Source: Mucilaginibacter rubeus
GTDB taxonomy: Bacteria > Bacteroidota > Bacteroidia > Sphingobacteriales > Sphingobacteriaceae
Direction of reading: 5' to 3'
Assembly (NCBI RefSeq): GCF_003286415.2
Contig: NZ_CP043450.1
Location: 6,076,001-6,140,000 of the forward strand
Length of the DNA stretch: 64,000 nucleotides
In this document: one piece after another, positions 1 through 9,222 of the stretch
Position numbering within the stretch: position 1 is the first letter of the stretch
How the letters are laid out: each line of letters starts with the position of its first letter
The notes under the pieces: generated by a model
Seen by the model: the letters and a program-made list of their open reading frames with translations, nothing else
What the model was told of the DNA's origin: nothing
The model's database searches: none
Translations under genes and position numbers: made by a program

Positions 1-1834
1 GTTTTAACGGAAAATCAGTATTCACCGGTGTATCCTCCAATATCCCGGTCACCTTCAAATCGCGCCTATTTTCATATCGCACTATTTTCCCCATGGCCTT
101 ATGCCAATCGCCAAAAAACTTATCGGCTTCGCTACGGGATAGCACAATGGTATTAGGCTCTGCTAAGGCGGTATTTTTATCTCCCGCCAGCCAGCTAAAT
201 GCAAAAATCTGAAAGAAGGCCGGATCAGCATAATAAGCCAGATCTTCTTTAAACTTCTTCATAGCGCCAACATTTCGCGCGTCCCCCACGGCATAATGCG
301 AACCATCATTCTTCATGATATTCGCTACCTGTTTTACCTGCGGGATGTCAAGCTTTAAACCTTCTGCCAGCGGTAAAGGAGTCCCCGAATTGGCATGCGT
401 ACCATCGGGACCGCTGTTCGCTGTCACAACGCGATAGATCCTGTCTTTATTAGCATGAAAATTATCAAAACTTGTTTCATACTGCACAACGAGGAATATC
501 AGCAGGCAGGCGGCAATGCCTATTGCCAAACCTGTAATATTAATGGAAGCGTAGCTTTTGTTACGCATAAGATTGCGCCAGGCGATTTTGAAGTAATTTT
601 TGATCATTGCTTTGCGATTTGGTTTCATACCGGTCCATTTCGGGGCCGTTTCCTGGTACAAAAATACCGTCGCAAAACGGGGCTGGCGCTCCAAATTATA
701 ATATGGTCGCTCTTTTTTGAGTTCAGATTTGTATTCTGCGGGGCTTTTACCTGTTAATTCTTTAAACGCGCGGTTAAAGGTAGTTTTGGAATTAAAGCCG
801 GATTCAAGCGCGATGCCAAGCAGGGTTAAATGTTCATTAGTGGGATCCTGCATTTTCCAGGCTACCTCAGCTACGCGATATTCATTAATGAAATCATTAA
901 AGCTTTTTTTGAGCACGGTATTAATGATCCGGGATAGTTCGTTAGGGTGCAATTCAAGTTTTTCCGCCAGCGAACGCAAACTAAGCCCCGGGTCCAGATA
1001 ATATTGATTAGCTTTTAATACCCGCTTCAGCCAGGTGCCCTTTTGCCTTAACTCTGCCGGTGCCGCAGGTTTTGAAAGGACGGGTGCAACAGCAGGCACT
1101 CCAACTTCTGGTCTTAAAAAAGCAATAGCTGCAGTCCTGATGGTTAGTATCACCCAAAGCAGGTAAAAGGGATAATAAGCATATACCCTTAATGTATGAT
1201 GATAACTCCAATAATCGACAGCAGCAAAGAGTGTCCAACATAACCATAGCAAACCGAAACCAGTTAACAAATGATGAAGCCACCTCATCTCATACCGGTA
1301 CCTATCACCATTATTAAATTTTATACGCGCATAAAAACGTTCTATAAGCCGGTGAGATAAATACAGGTAAGTAATGACCGAAGCAAACGCGAGGATCTGC
1401 AATACCGGATTTAACTGTTGAAAAATGGTTGTATTATAGGCAGGCACACCTGTTCTTATGCTTTCGTTAACTTCCAAAATTTGAACACTCAATTCAAACA
1501 ATAGCGGAATAAAATGCAATAAGTCCTTAAACTGGATCTTATACTTAGGATGGGTTAATTTAAGCACGTAAAAGAAAATCAACGGACCAGATGCCAGCGA
1601 AAACTGTAATGGCAACCAACTCCAACGTGTGATATAGTTCGTCAATTCAATATCAATAGACAATATGCGGGCCATGTATAAAACAACAGCCATCAGCGCC
1701 AGGGCCAGGAAGCGGTTTGCCGCCTTATTCACTCTTTTGGTGAACCATAAAAGCATGGCAAAGCCTGCTCCAAGGAAAATAGTTCCTAAAAAGGCAATAT
1801 CATAAGCGTTGATATGGAATGTATAGGTTTTCAA
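1..1834 (-). CDS. AraC-family regulator fused to FtsX/MacB-like ABC permease (5' part, runs off the left edge)
   Basis: This reading frame stays open from 1834 to the left edge (611 codons), so the gene is truncated only by the window. The N-terminal ~240 residues are hydrophobic (several membrane helices). They are followed by an AraC-type double HTH with the motifs LSLRSLAEKLELHPNELSR and GIALESGFNSKTTFNRAFK, ending at TGKSPAEY. The chain then continues into a permease of the MacB/FtsX family that starts MIKNYFKIAWRNLMRNKSYA (internal ATG at 607), with a first TM helix and a periplasmic domain. The start is TTG at 1834: an in-frame TGA lies immediately upstream, and the paralogue at 54855-58526 has the same TTG start and N-terminal sequence pattern. 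The fusion suggests a membrane-bound regulator linked to an exporter or lipoprotein-release permease, but substrate and target are unknown. No ATPase gene is nearby. Confidence 0.85.
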   Translation of the reverse strand, partial: MKTYTFHINAYDIAFLGTIFLGAGFAMLLWFTKRVNKAANRFLALALMAVVLYMARILSIDIELTNYITRWSWLPLQFSLASGPLIFFYVLKLTHPKYKIQFKDLLHFIPLLFELSVQILEVNESIRTGVPAYNTTIFQQLNPVLQILAFASVITYLYLSHRLIERFYARIKFNNGDRYRYEMRWLHHLLTGFGLLWLCWTLFAAVDYWSYHHTLRVYAYYPFYLLWVILTIRTAAIAFLRPEVGVPAVAPVLSKPAAPAELRQKGTWLKRVLKANQYYLDPGLSLRSLAEKLELHPNELSRIINTVLKKSFNDFINEYRVAEVAWKMQDPTNEHLTLLGIALESGFNSKTTFNRAFKELTGKSPAEYKSELKKERPYYNLERQPRFATVFLYQETAPKWTGMKPNRKAMIKNYFKIAWRNLMRNKSYASINITGLAIGIAACLLIFLVVQYETSFDNFHANKDRIYRVVTANSGPDGTHANSGTPLPLAEGLKLDIPQVKQVANIMKNDGSHYAVGDARNVGAMKKFKEDLAYYADPAFFQIFAFSWLAGDKNTALAEPNTIVLSRSEADKFFGDWHKAMGKIVRYENRRDLKVTGILEDTPVNTDFPLK

Positions 1835-1886
1835 TCAGCTTAAATGGCTCAATCGTTGTTCCAAATATACAACACATTGATCTCCA

Positions 1887-1894
1887 CAAAGATA
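1887..1894 (-). promoter_or_regulatory. Candidate -7 element of the AraC/permease fusion gene
   Basis: On the minus strand the sequence reads TATCTTTG, a perfect match to the Bacteroidota -7 consensus TAnnTTTG, 53 bases before the TTG start. No -33 TTG sits at the usual spacing, so this is weak support. Confidence 0.35.
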
Positions 1895-1965
1895 ACCTAT
1901 TTAGATAGAAATACATCGTAACAAAACCGGACATATACCCGTCCGGTTCCGGATGCCAAAGCTGA

Positions 1966-4413
1966 TTACAACCGGCTCCGCTCTTCGCCTGAGCCGCTGT
2001 CCCTTTTCTCCCGGCTCTTACCTGTTGTCCCAAACGGGCGATAGTAACTCAGTTTTACAATTGTTCCCAGCCGGGATTCTGTATTATACCTCACGTGTAC
2101 TTTGGTGTTAAAAGCATCTGTGGTAAGCAGACCAACATCGCTCTGATAGCTACCGGACCTGAAAATATCAGAAATTGAAAGTTTTAAGTTTCCCTTACCC
2201 AAATCTTTCCTGACGCCCAGGTTTACAATGGTATTGCTATACGAGTGCCAGTTGGCGCTGTACGAAGGCGAATTATAATAGCCGGATAACTCGGCCGAGA
2301 GGCCATGCTGAAATTTAAAGTTCTGGCTAAAGTTAAAAGAGCCGGCCAGGAAGATTTTTTCCAGGGGATTAGGGGTAAATGAAATCCTGTATTGCGTTAG
2401 TCCCCCGGTTAGGGTATAGGTCATACCCCACCAATTGTTGATCTTAACCGGAATTGTTGCCTGTAGGGTTACGGAATTCTGCCAGTCGCCATTTTCCGGC
2501 CGTAGATAAACCACTCCTTTTACCGGCCCAGGCGTTCCCTGGATGCCGAGAATGGGATGATCATCGCGGCTGAACAATAAGGAAAACAGGTATTCGTGAT
2601 AATTATAGCCAAATTTAAGATTCCGGGTAATTGCAGGTTTTAAGAGCGGGTTCCCTGTAAAAACCGATACCGGGTCGTTATAGCTTACGTAGGAAGCCAG
2701 CTCGCTGTACGAAGGCCTCGTGATCCTTTCCGTATACGATGCCTGCCAGGATGAGTGATCGTTTAATTTTCTTGAGAAAAATACGGATGGAAAAAATCTT
2801 CCAAGCTTGCGGTCTAACCGGTAATTAACATCGGTTGATTTATCGGTATAGTTATGCGAGTACTCGTAACGGCCGCCTGCAACCAGGCTGCTAACCGAAT
2901 CAAGCTGCATATTAAAAGTGACATAACCCGCTTCAATTGCCTCGTAAGTGACAAAGTTGTTCCCGGCCCCAACAGTATTAGGTTCCCAAACACCATTTTC
3001 AAAATCCTCTATACCAGAGTTAGCCGCAGTTCGGCTATAGGTAACTTTGGCACCGGTCTCGAATCCTATTTTTTTGTTCAATTTGGCAGAATAATCAAGC
3101 TTGCCGATTGAAACTTTTATTGTTGTATTGCCAAAGCTGCGCTGTTTAGGCGAATAAAGACTATCGCCGCCACCTGCCGTGTTACCCTTATCATCGGTAA
3201 ATGAACTTTCTGAACTGGCCAGCGACCGGGTGTTATAATACAGGTAATCAAAATCAGCACGGATCTTCTGCTGCCCTTTCAGGCTTTTGTCGAGATATAA
3301 ATTGGTGATCGCGTTACCGATGTGACTTGAGTTATCAAACAGCGAATTGTAGGTTAGTGTGGGCGCACTCTCAAAAATGTAATAGCCATAGTTATGAGGC
3401 TGACTGGTATTGCCACCACCCCAATAATTGATGCTGCCCCCGATAGTTGCCCCGGTATCAAGTTTGATATCTGCCCCGATAGTGCCATCGTTAAAATTAG
3501 CGATAGGCTTGTTTATGCCCGTATAACTAAAATCTGTTTGTCCGCCTATTATCGCCGCGTTTTCGGAGCCCGTGGCATAAAGGCCGCCATAGTCATGAGC
3601 GTGCCAGTAGGAATACGATCCATAAAGATTAACATTACCAGTATTGTGGTTAATGTTAAACCCTGCCGAGGCTTTTTCAAACACGCCATAGCCCGCCGTA
3701 AGCGTAATTGAACCATTAGTGCCTCGTTTTTTACTTTTTTTAGTTACGATATTAATGATACCGGCATTGCCTTCGGCATCGTACTTTGCAGGCGGTGTAT
3801 TCATGAGTTCTATCTGCGTGGTATTATCTGCACTCATACTATTCAACAAGGTTATCAACTGATCCATCGACATTCGCATGAGCCGACCATCTATCATCAC
3901 CTTTACCCCTGTTTTTCCGTTGAGGGCAATGGTATTGTTATGCTGATCGATAATAACGCCCGGCGACCGCTGCAATACGTCCAGTACTGAACTGCCTTGC
4001 GTCATGATGCTATTTTGTACATTAACCGTCAGCCCTTCGGCCGTTTGCTGTACCTGCGGCTTGACCGCACGGATCACCACTTCCTGCAGTTGCCTGCCGG
4101 TTTGCTTTATTACCAGGCGGCCCAGGTCTGCTTCCTGCCCGGGGCTGATATTAAAAACTGGCGATTTATAGGCCTGATATCCTACAGCAGTTACACGCAG
4201 GGTGTATTTTCCGGGATGTATATTGTTGACGCGGAAAGTTCCGGCATCAGTTACCGCGGCGGAATTAACAACCGTGCTATCAGCTATCCGCAACAATGCT
4301 ACTGTAGCGAACGGGACAGGTTTACCCGCAGTATCGGCTATGCGCCCGGTTACCTGACCAAATGCACCGATGGCTACAAACAGGCATAATAAGGAGATGG
4401 CAAAGGATCTCAT
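1966..4413 (-). CDS. TonB-dependent outer-membrane receptor with carboxypeptidase-like N-domain
   Basis: 815 residues. A signal peptide (1-19, ending AIGAFG) is followed by a carboxypeptidase-regulatory-like beta domain (about 22-105, VTGRIADTAGKPVPFATVAL). A plug domain (about 125-230, GSSVLDVLQRSPGVIID and AEGNAGIINIVTKK) and a long beta-barrel of the OMP_b-brl_3 type follow. This subfamily of Bacteroidota receptors is common and stands alone, without a SusD partner; none is present here. The role is energised uptake or sensing of an unknown ligand at the outer membrane. The C-terminus continues past the last barrel strand with a charged Ser/Arg/Glu tail, which is unusual because barrels normally end in an aromatic residue. 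It is divergent from the LytS kinase at 4643, which may control it; that is inference from position only. Confidence 0.85.
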   Translation of the reverse strand: MRSFAISLLCLFVAIGAFGQVTGRIADTAGKPVPFATVALLRIADSTVVNSAAVTDAGTFRVNNIHPGKYTLRVTAVGYQAYKSPVFNISPGQEADLGRLVIKQTGRQLQEVVIRAVKPQVQQTAEGLTVNVQNSIMTQGSSVLDVLQRSPGVIIDQHNNTIALNGKTGVKVMIDGRLMRMSMDQLITLLNSMSADNTTQIELMNTPPAKYDAEGNAGIINIVTKKSKKRGTNGSITLTAGYGVFEKASAGFNINHNTGNVNLYGSYSYWHAHDYGGLYATGSENAAIIGGQTDFSYTGINKPIANFNDGTIGADIKLDTGATIGGSINYWGGGNTSQPHNYGYYIFESAPTLTYNSLFDNSSHIGNAITNLYLDKSLKGQQKIRADFDYLYYNTRSLASSESSFTDDKGNTAGGGDSLYSPKQRSFGNTTIKVSIGKLDYSAKLNKKIGFETGAKVTYSRTAANSGIEDFENGVWEPNTVGAGNNFVTYEAIEAGYVTFNMQLDSVSSLVAGGRYEYSHNYTDKSTDVNYRLDRKLGRFFPSVFFSRKLNDHSSWQASYTERITRPSYSELASYVSYNDPVSVFTGNPLLKPAITRNLKFGYNYHEYLFSLLFSRDDHPILGIQGTPGPVKGVVYLRPENGDWQNSVTLQATIPVKINNWWGMTYTLTGGLTQYRISFTPNPLEKIFLAGSFNFSQNFKFQHGLSAELSGYYNSPSYSANWHSYSNTIVNLGVRKDLGKGNLKLSISDIFRSGSYQSDVGLLTTDAFNTKVHVRYNTESRLGTIVKLSYYRPFGTTGKSREKRDSGSGEERSRL

Positions 4414-4642
4414 GTATTGTATGTTTTAGCCAAAAGAACCGCTCTTATTCCGGACAGAAAAAACAGATTGATGAGCACCTGTATCCGATTGATGAAATAC
4501 GGCAACGAGAAGAATTTGCAGAAAAATGGCAATGCAAAGGGCTTATTTGCCGGATGTAAGCTGTACAATGCATTTCGTCAATTATTTAGCTCCGTTCATA
4601 TGCAATGTGGGTAAATATCAGCCGATTGACTAAATTAGTACT

Positions 4643-5773
4643 ATGACTTTTACTCCCATGAGGCAAAACTGGTTCATCCGGTATAAATTGTATCATATTC
4701 CTTTCTGGATGTTGTACGATTACTTATTGTGGGCCCTGAAGGTTGATAGCGCTACAGACGCTGTCAGGCATATTTTCCTTTCCGTTTATTTTATCAAGTG
4801 CTTCTTTTATGTAATTTTTCCGGCATTCGCCGTATATTTTAATTTGTATTTCCTGGTTCCGCGTTACCTGGCAACCGGCCGGTATATTACTTATCTGGCT
4901 TACCTGTTCTTAACAATCATTATTGCATCTATATTTATTGTACCCGGGTATTATTTAACTGCATGGTACGCCGGCAGCAGTGTGGAAAAAACCTTTGGGT
5001 TTACTACCAATTTTAAAAGCCTTTATGAACTGGTCAAGGAAGACCCCTTCCGCTCCACACTGGCAGCTACTACCCTGGCAATGAGTATTAAACTGGCCAA
5101 AAACTGGATAGAAACGCAAAGACGGCAGCGGGCACTGGAGAAGGAAAAACTGGAAACCGAACTTAAGTTTTTGAAATACCAGTTCAACCCACATTTTTTA
5201 TTCAACAGCATCAACTCCATATTTTTCCTGATCCATAAAAATCCCGATATCGCATCCGCTTCGCTGGCCCAATTTTCTGAATTGCTCAGGCACCAGCTTT
5301 ATGAATCGAACGATAGCCTGATACCCTTAAAAAAGGAAATTACCTATCTCGAAAACTTTATCGAACTGGAAAAATTAAGGCAACGCCCCGATCTGAAAAC
5401 AGTGTTTAACATTGATGATGATTATCCGCAGTGTTTGGGCGTGGCGCCATTTATCCTGATGACTTTTGTAGAGAACGCGTTTAAGCATGTATCCAAACAT
5501 ACAGATAGCTTGAACTGGATCAGGATGGATCTTAAAATTGACGGCCAGATCCTGAAAATGGTTATCGCGAACAGCAGGGCCGACAATGACTCGCGCCAGG
5601 CAATCCATTACGGAGGTATCGGGCTGAAAAATGTACAGCGACGATTGGACTTGCTGTATCCCGATGGCCATCGGTTAGAGATTCAACGATCGGAGGCTGA
5701 TTTCAAGGTAATTCTTGAAATCCAACTGGCAGAAATAACTGTGAATTCGCAGCTTGAACTTGTAGGTAGGTAA
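4643..5773 (+). CDS. LytS/YehU-type sensor histidine kinase
   Basis: 376 residues. About four membrane helices (20-150) are followed by a linker coiled coil and a His_kinase (PF06580-type) domain. The phosphoacceptor is His184 in the motif FNPHFLFNSINS, the N box is FVENAFKHVS, and the glycine box is GGIGLKNVQRRL. Kinases of this family are membrane sensors that phosphorylate LytTR response regulators. The only LytTR regulator in the neighbourhood is on the opposite strand (5820-6533) next to a second kinase, so this kinase may cross-talk with it or serve a distant partner. It starts at ATG 4643 and is divergent from the TonB receptor gene. Confidence 0.88.
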   Translation: MTFTPMRQNWFIRYKLYHIPFWMLYDYLLWALKVDSATDAVRHIFLSVYFIKCFFYVIFPAFAVYFNLYFLVPRYLATGRYITYLAYLFLTIIIASIFIVPGYYLTAWYAGSSVEKTFGFTTNFKSLYELVKEDPFRSTLAATTLAMSIKLAKNWIETQRRQRALEKEKLETELKFLKYQFNPHFLFNSINSIFFLIHKNPDIASASLAQFSELLRHQLYESNDSLIPLKKEITYLENFIELEKLRQRPDLKTVFNIDDDYPQCLGVAPFILMTFVENAFKHVSKHTDSLNWIRMDLKIDGQILKMVIANSRADNDSRQAIHYGGIGLKNVQRRLDLLYPDGHRLEIQRSEADFKVILEIQLAEITVNSQLELVGR

Positions 5774-5819
5774 CTGTTTAACTGGCACAGCTTTCTCGAT
5801 TATCTTTTCGAAGGATAAA

Positions 5820-6533
5820 TCAATCCTGTGTTTTGGCCTGAATTGTTTTTAAAAACCCGGCTTTGAAAAGTCTGCCCAAAGGCAGCGGTTTATCATCGAG
5901 CATTACCTGATCGGCGTTAAAACTGGTGATTTTGTCTATCGCGATGATGAATGATTTGTGGATTCGCACAAAGGAATTTGAGGAAAGCGTTTCTTCCATG
6001 TAGCCGAGCTTTTCGGAAGCGATATAGGATCTATCCTTTGTATGTACTTTAATATAATCGGCCAATCCTTCAATGTAAAGAATATCCCTGAGCATGATTT
6101 TTACCTGTTCTCTGCCTACCTTAAAAAACATATAAGCAGTATCATTATCCTTCGCCGGTTCCGGGATTTCGGCCTTGCCGCTCCAATAATGCATAAACCT
6201 GGCTATTGATTTCATAAAGCGCTCCTGCGTAATCGGCTTAACCAGGTAGTCAAACACCTCCATTTCAAAGGCATCCGCGGCATATTCACGATAAGCAGTA
6301 GTCAGGATGATTTTGGGGCTTGATTGTAATGACCTTGCCAATTCAAGCCCGGATACTTTCGGCATCTGAATATCCAGAAAAACCAGGTCGACCGGATTTT
6401 TTTGCAGGAAAACAAATGCATCGAGCGCGTTGCCTAACGAAGCCACAATCTCAAAATCTTCAAGACCCGACAGATGCAGTTTAATCAGTTCCCTTGCCGG
6501 TTCTTCGTCATCAACTATCAAACACCTGATCAT
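5820..6533 (-). CDS. LytTR-family response regulator
   Basis: 237 residues from ATG 6533. A longer TTG start at 6542 is possible, but ATG gives the standard beginning MIRCLIVDDEEP. Residues 1-120 form a receiver domain with the phosphoacceptor Asp54 in DLVFLDIQMP and the conserved Lys in YLVKPI. Residues about 135-237 form a LytTR DNA-binding domain (FFKVGREQVKIML, DILYIEGLADYIKV, FVRIHKSFIIAIDKI). The gene overlaps the end of the upstream kinase gene by 23 bases, so both are translated from one mRNA and should form a two-component system. It is convergent with the kinase at 4643-5773. Confidence 0.9.
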   Translation of the reverse strand: MIRCLIVDDEEPARELIKLHLSGLEDFEIVASLGNALDAFVFLQKNPVDLVFLDIQMPKVSGLELARSLQSSPKIILTTAYREYAADAFEMEVFDYLVKPITQERFMKSIARFMHYWSGKAEIPEPAKDNDTAYMFFKVGREQVKIMLRDILYIEGLADYIKVHTKDRSYIASEKLGYMEETLSSNSFVRIHKSFIIAIDKITSFNADQVMLDDKPLPLGRLFKAGFLKTIQAKTQD

Positions 6534-7563
6534 TACCTTCAATTTGAATTTCTAATATAACAAGATAGGAATTTTGCCCCTGAATAATTTTCAGGCCGTG
6601 TTTACCCGGGTAAATCAGCTGAAGACGTTTTTTAACATTGGCTAAACCTATACCCCCGTTATCAGAAGTCGCCTGTTTTGTAGCACCATCACAACTATTC
6701 TCAATTGTGATAGAAAAGCGATCTGCTTGCCTGGCTACATCGATCCTGACCCAGCTTTTGTCAATAGAATCACCAACACCATGCTTGAAACAATTTTCAA
6801 CCAACGGCAATAACAACAATGGGGCTAACCGTAGATCATCAATTTCCCCCAAAATATTGATGGCTATATCTACCCTGCTACCATACCTGTTTTTCTGAAG
6901 TTCGATATAGCTTTTGATGTAATCAATCTCCGCGGTAAGTGCTATGGTATTCTTTGATGCATCGTACAAATTGTAGCTTAAAAAGCCCGACAGATGAGCA
7001 ATCAGGGCAGCCGTTTCCGGACTTGTTTTTAGGGCCGTTCCGTAGATATTGTTCAGCGTATTAAAAACGAAGTGTGGCTGCACCTGCGATTTAAGGAGAT
7101 CCAATTCCGCAAGCGTGCGCTGCTGTAATAATTCCTGCACGCGGTGTTTTTCCTGGTACCAGTAACGCAGCGAGTAATACAAGGCGTACAAGCTGCTTAT
7201 AGCATACAGGTTTACAAAATCGACCAGGAATTTTCCAGCCGAAAAAAGCGGCATATTTAGCGCCATCGGAAAGTAGCGCGGATAAATGATATAATAATTG
7301 AAATAACGCCTGATCAGCAGTAATAAGCAGGAGCTTACAATCACCGCAAGCCAAAAAGCAGTTTTCCTACCCTTTTGATAGTATCGCCGGAAAAATACAT
7401 GAACAGCCAGTATCGAAAATACTAATGATACCGGCAGCGCCATACAGGCATTGATGAAATAGCCATTGTAGTCGCCATACAACGATGCTAACCCAAGCCA
7501 CTGGTATAAAAAATACAGCGACCAGAACATGCCATTGAATGCTATATCCTTATTAAAGGTCAT
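6511..7563 (-). CDS. LytS/YehU-type sensor histidine kinase
   Basis: 350 residues with about four membrane helices (10-135), a short coiled coil and a His_kinase domain. The phosphoacceptor is His164 in QPHFVFNTLNNI; the N box is LPLVENCFKHG and the glycine box GGIGLANVKKRL. It overlaps the LytTR regulator gene (5820-6533) and is its evident partner. It is a paralogue of the kinase at 4643-5773, with the same layout but diverged membrane part. The ligand is unknown because the sensor consists only of membrane helices. The start is ATG at 7563. Confidence 0.9.
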   Translation of the reverse strand: MTFNKDIAFNGMFWSLYFLYQWLGLASLYGDYNGYFINACMALPVSLVFSILAVHVFFRRYYQKGRKTAFWLAVIVSSCLLLLIRRYFNYYIIYPRYFPMALNMPLFSAGKFLVDFVNLYAISSLYALYYSLRYWYQEKHRVQELLQQRTLAELDLLKSQVQPHFVFNTLNNIYGTALKTSPETAALIAHLSGFLSYNLYDASKNTIALTAEIDYIKSYIELQKNRYGSRVDIAINILGEIDDLRLAPLLLLPLVENCFKHGVGDSIDKSWVRIDVARQADRFSITIENSCDGATKQATSDNGGIGLANVKKRLQLIYPGKHGLKIIQGQNSYLVILEIQIEGNDQVFDS

Positions 7564-7727
7564 GGTTCTGCTTTTTTAAGCAAGTTATAGATTTTCGGTT
7601 TCCATTTTTCGGATAGAGTACAAAGCAAGCCCGGTTTTCGACCAACGACCTTATTTTTCGGTAAACGCCAGATACCGACGATTTCCGTTGTGTGCAGAAG
7701 AAAGCTATTTAAGTGCCCCTGCAGCTC

Positions 7728-7735
7728 TATTTTTG
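7728..7735 (+). promoter_or_regulatory. Candidate -7 promoter element for the DoxX-like gene
   Basis: TATTTTTG matches the Bacteroidota -7 consensus exactly and lies 25 bases before the ATG at 7761. A clear -33 TTG is not seen at the normal distance. Confidence 0.4.
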
Positions 7736-7760
7736 ATTCAGAGACCAGATTCCTAAATCC

Positions 7761-8579
7761 ATGAAAATTCTTATTATAACCGGCAGGTCCTTTTACGCAT
7801 TGGCGTTAATTGTATATGGCCTGCAGCAATTTTACTTCGGAACTTTTAGAGACGTATTTTTCTCGGTTTACCAGCAGCAGCTGCCGTTCTTGAATATCCT
7901 GTCATATTTGTTCGGCTTATACTTAATTATAACCGGCATCCTAATTTGGGTACCCGGCAAAGGCAAAAAGGCTTCGCTGATACTTGGTGCCGTTTTTATG
8001 TCGTTGTTCCTTGGCACCCACATAACTTATGAACTCATTTCCGAACCTAATAAACTATACCACCTGGGACTGTGGACAACACCACTGAAGGAGCTGGCGC
8101 TTGCCGGCTGCGCGTTCGTTGTAGCCCACTCGTTCCGCACAAACCCTGCTGCTAAGAAAAGCTTTTTAGAAAAGCTGGCACCGTACGGAAACTTATTCTT
8201 TTTATACACGATAACCAGCTACGGTATTTCGCATATTATTTACGCTCCCTACTTAACGGGTATGGTTCCTAAATGGATGGCCAATCATCTTTTCTGGGTT
8301 ATGCTTACCGGGATAACACTCTCCGCCAGCGGTATCGCAATCATCCTGGGTATCAGGATCAGGGTTATCGCCTTATTGCTATCGCTTCAAATTTTCCTCT
8401 GGGTATGGCTGGTACACGTCCCCGGAACATTAGCTACACCCTTAGCCGCCGACCGGGGAAATTTGCTGGCCAGTGCTTTTGACGCCCTTGCCTTTAGCGG
8501 CACAGCCTTGCTGATTGCCTTAACCATGAAAAAGCAGCAATGGGTGGAGGATATTGAGCAATGGGGCGAAAGGGGTTAG
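7761..8579 (+). CDS. Polytopic membrane protein, DoxX-like
   Basis: 272 residues forming about seven or eight hydrophobic helices in two similar halves. Each half begins with a pattern like GRSFYALALIVYGLQQFYFG and continues with a G-rich second helix, as seen in DoxX/DoxD-like proteins of the inner membrane. Members of this broad group are tied to terminal oxidase or redox functions in some organisms, but no specific role can be assigned here. It stands alone between the kinase gene on the other strand and the convergent toxin-antitoxin pair. It starts at ATG 7761. Confidence 0.6.
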   Translation: MKILIITGRSFYALALIVYGLQQFYFGTFRDVFFSVYQQQLPFLNILSYLFGLYLIITGILIWVPGKGKKASLILGAVFMSLFLGTHITYELISEPNKLYHLGLWTTPLKELALAGCAFVVAHSFRTNPAAKKSFLEKLAPYGNLFFLYTITSYGISHIIYAPYLTGMVPKWMANHLFWVMLTGITLSASGIAIILGIRIRVIALLLSLQIFLWVWLVHVPGTLATPLAADRGNLLASAFDALAFSGTALLIALTMKKQQWVEDIEQWGERG

Positions 8580-8775
8580 TAGTGCTTAGAACCTACTTCA
8601 GAAATAGGAGCATATCAAAGTAAAAGCCTATTCGACCTAAACTCGAAACTGGTTTTCTTCAGAAATACAGTCTTTATATAACGCCATTTAAGCAATTGGA
8701 TAAAACATAAATCAAAAATAAAGTGGCTTTTATTGAACCAGAAAACCGATGAGTTTTAAATTTAGTTATGGGTAT

Positions 8776-9222
8776 TTATTTAATCAGTAACCGTTTATAT
8801 TTTTGTTTAACACTGGCGCTGTTAGCAAAACAAACAGTTACAGCGGTTAACTCCTTTTCGGTCAATGTACCAATAATTTCGAAATCGATATTTTCAGTTG
8901 GGTAGATATCATTCAACAGGCTGATTTCATATTGATCAAGATACTCACCATATAGATAAGTATCTCGTTCGAACGACCATGCGTTTTCGCAAATAGCCTG
9001 ACCGGCTTTAAAAATATAACAACAGATATTGCCCTCTGGGATTTCCAGGCAGCCATGTACCTGTTCGATAAAACGCGGTAAATGGTCAATACTGGATGGC
9101 AGACTAACTAGTAACAAATCAGCTTCCATTTCTTTCAACGCCAAAAAATACTTGGCTTTCGACTTGGCGCCGTTCTTAAAATAAAATATAGGGAAATAAA
9201 TAATCGAGCCAGCGTGGTACAT
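8776..9222 (-). CDS. Putative toxin of a Panacea-type toxin-antitoxin pair
   Basis: 148 residues, no signal peptide or membrane segment. I do not recognise the family. The beginning (GSIIYFPIFYFKNGAKSKAKYFLAL) is reminiscent of the first strands of a small SH3-like barrel such as MazF/PemK, but key motifs cannot be confirmed. Its start codon overlaps the stop of the upstream Panacea gene by one base (TAATG on the coding strand), which implies translational coupling. The gene order antitoxin then unknown small protein is typical of Panacea systems, in which one antitoxin domain pairs with many unrelated toxins. The toxin role is inferred from that context only; it could equally be a phage-type accessory protein. 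Confidence 0.5.
   Translation of the reverse strand: MYHAGSIIYFPIFYFKNGAKSKAKYFLALKEMEADLLLVSLPSSIDHLPRFIEQVHGCLEIPEGNICCYIFKAGQAICENAWSFERDTYLYGEYLDQYEISLLNDIYPTENIDFEIIGTLTEKELTAVTVCFANSASVKQKYKRLLIK

Noticed and set aside
395..1283. Open frames on both strands (395-757, 717-1001, 1008-1283) as separate genes
   Set aside because: They are shadows of the partial fusion gene, whose frame continues through 1-1834 with clear AraC and permease motifs.
8580..8775. Inverted repeat around AAACTGGTTTTCT between convergent genes
   Set aside because: Arms match only partly and no function can be attached; left out of the feature list.
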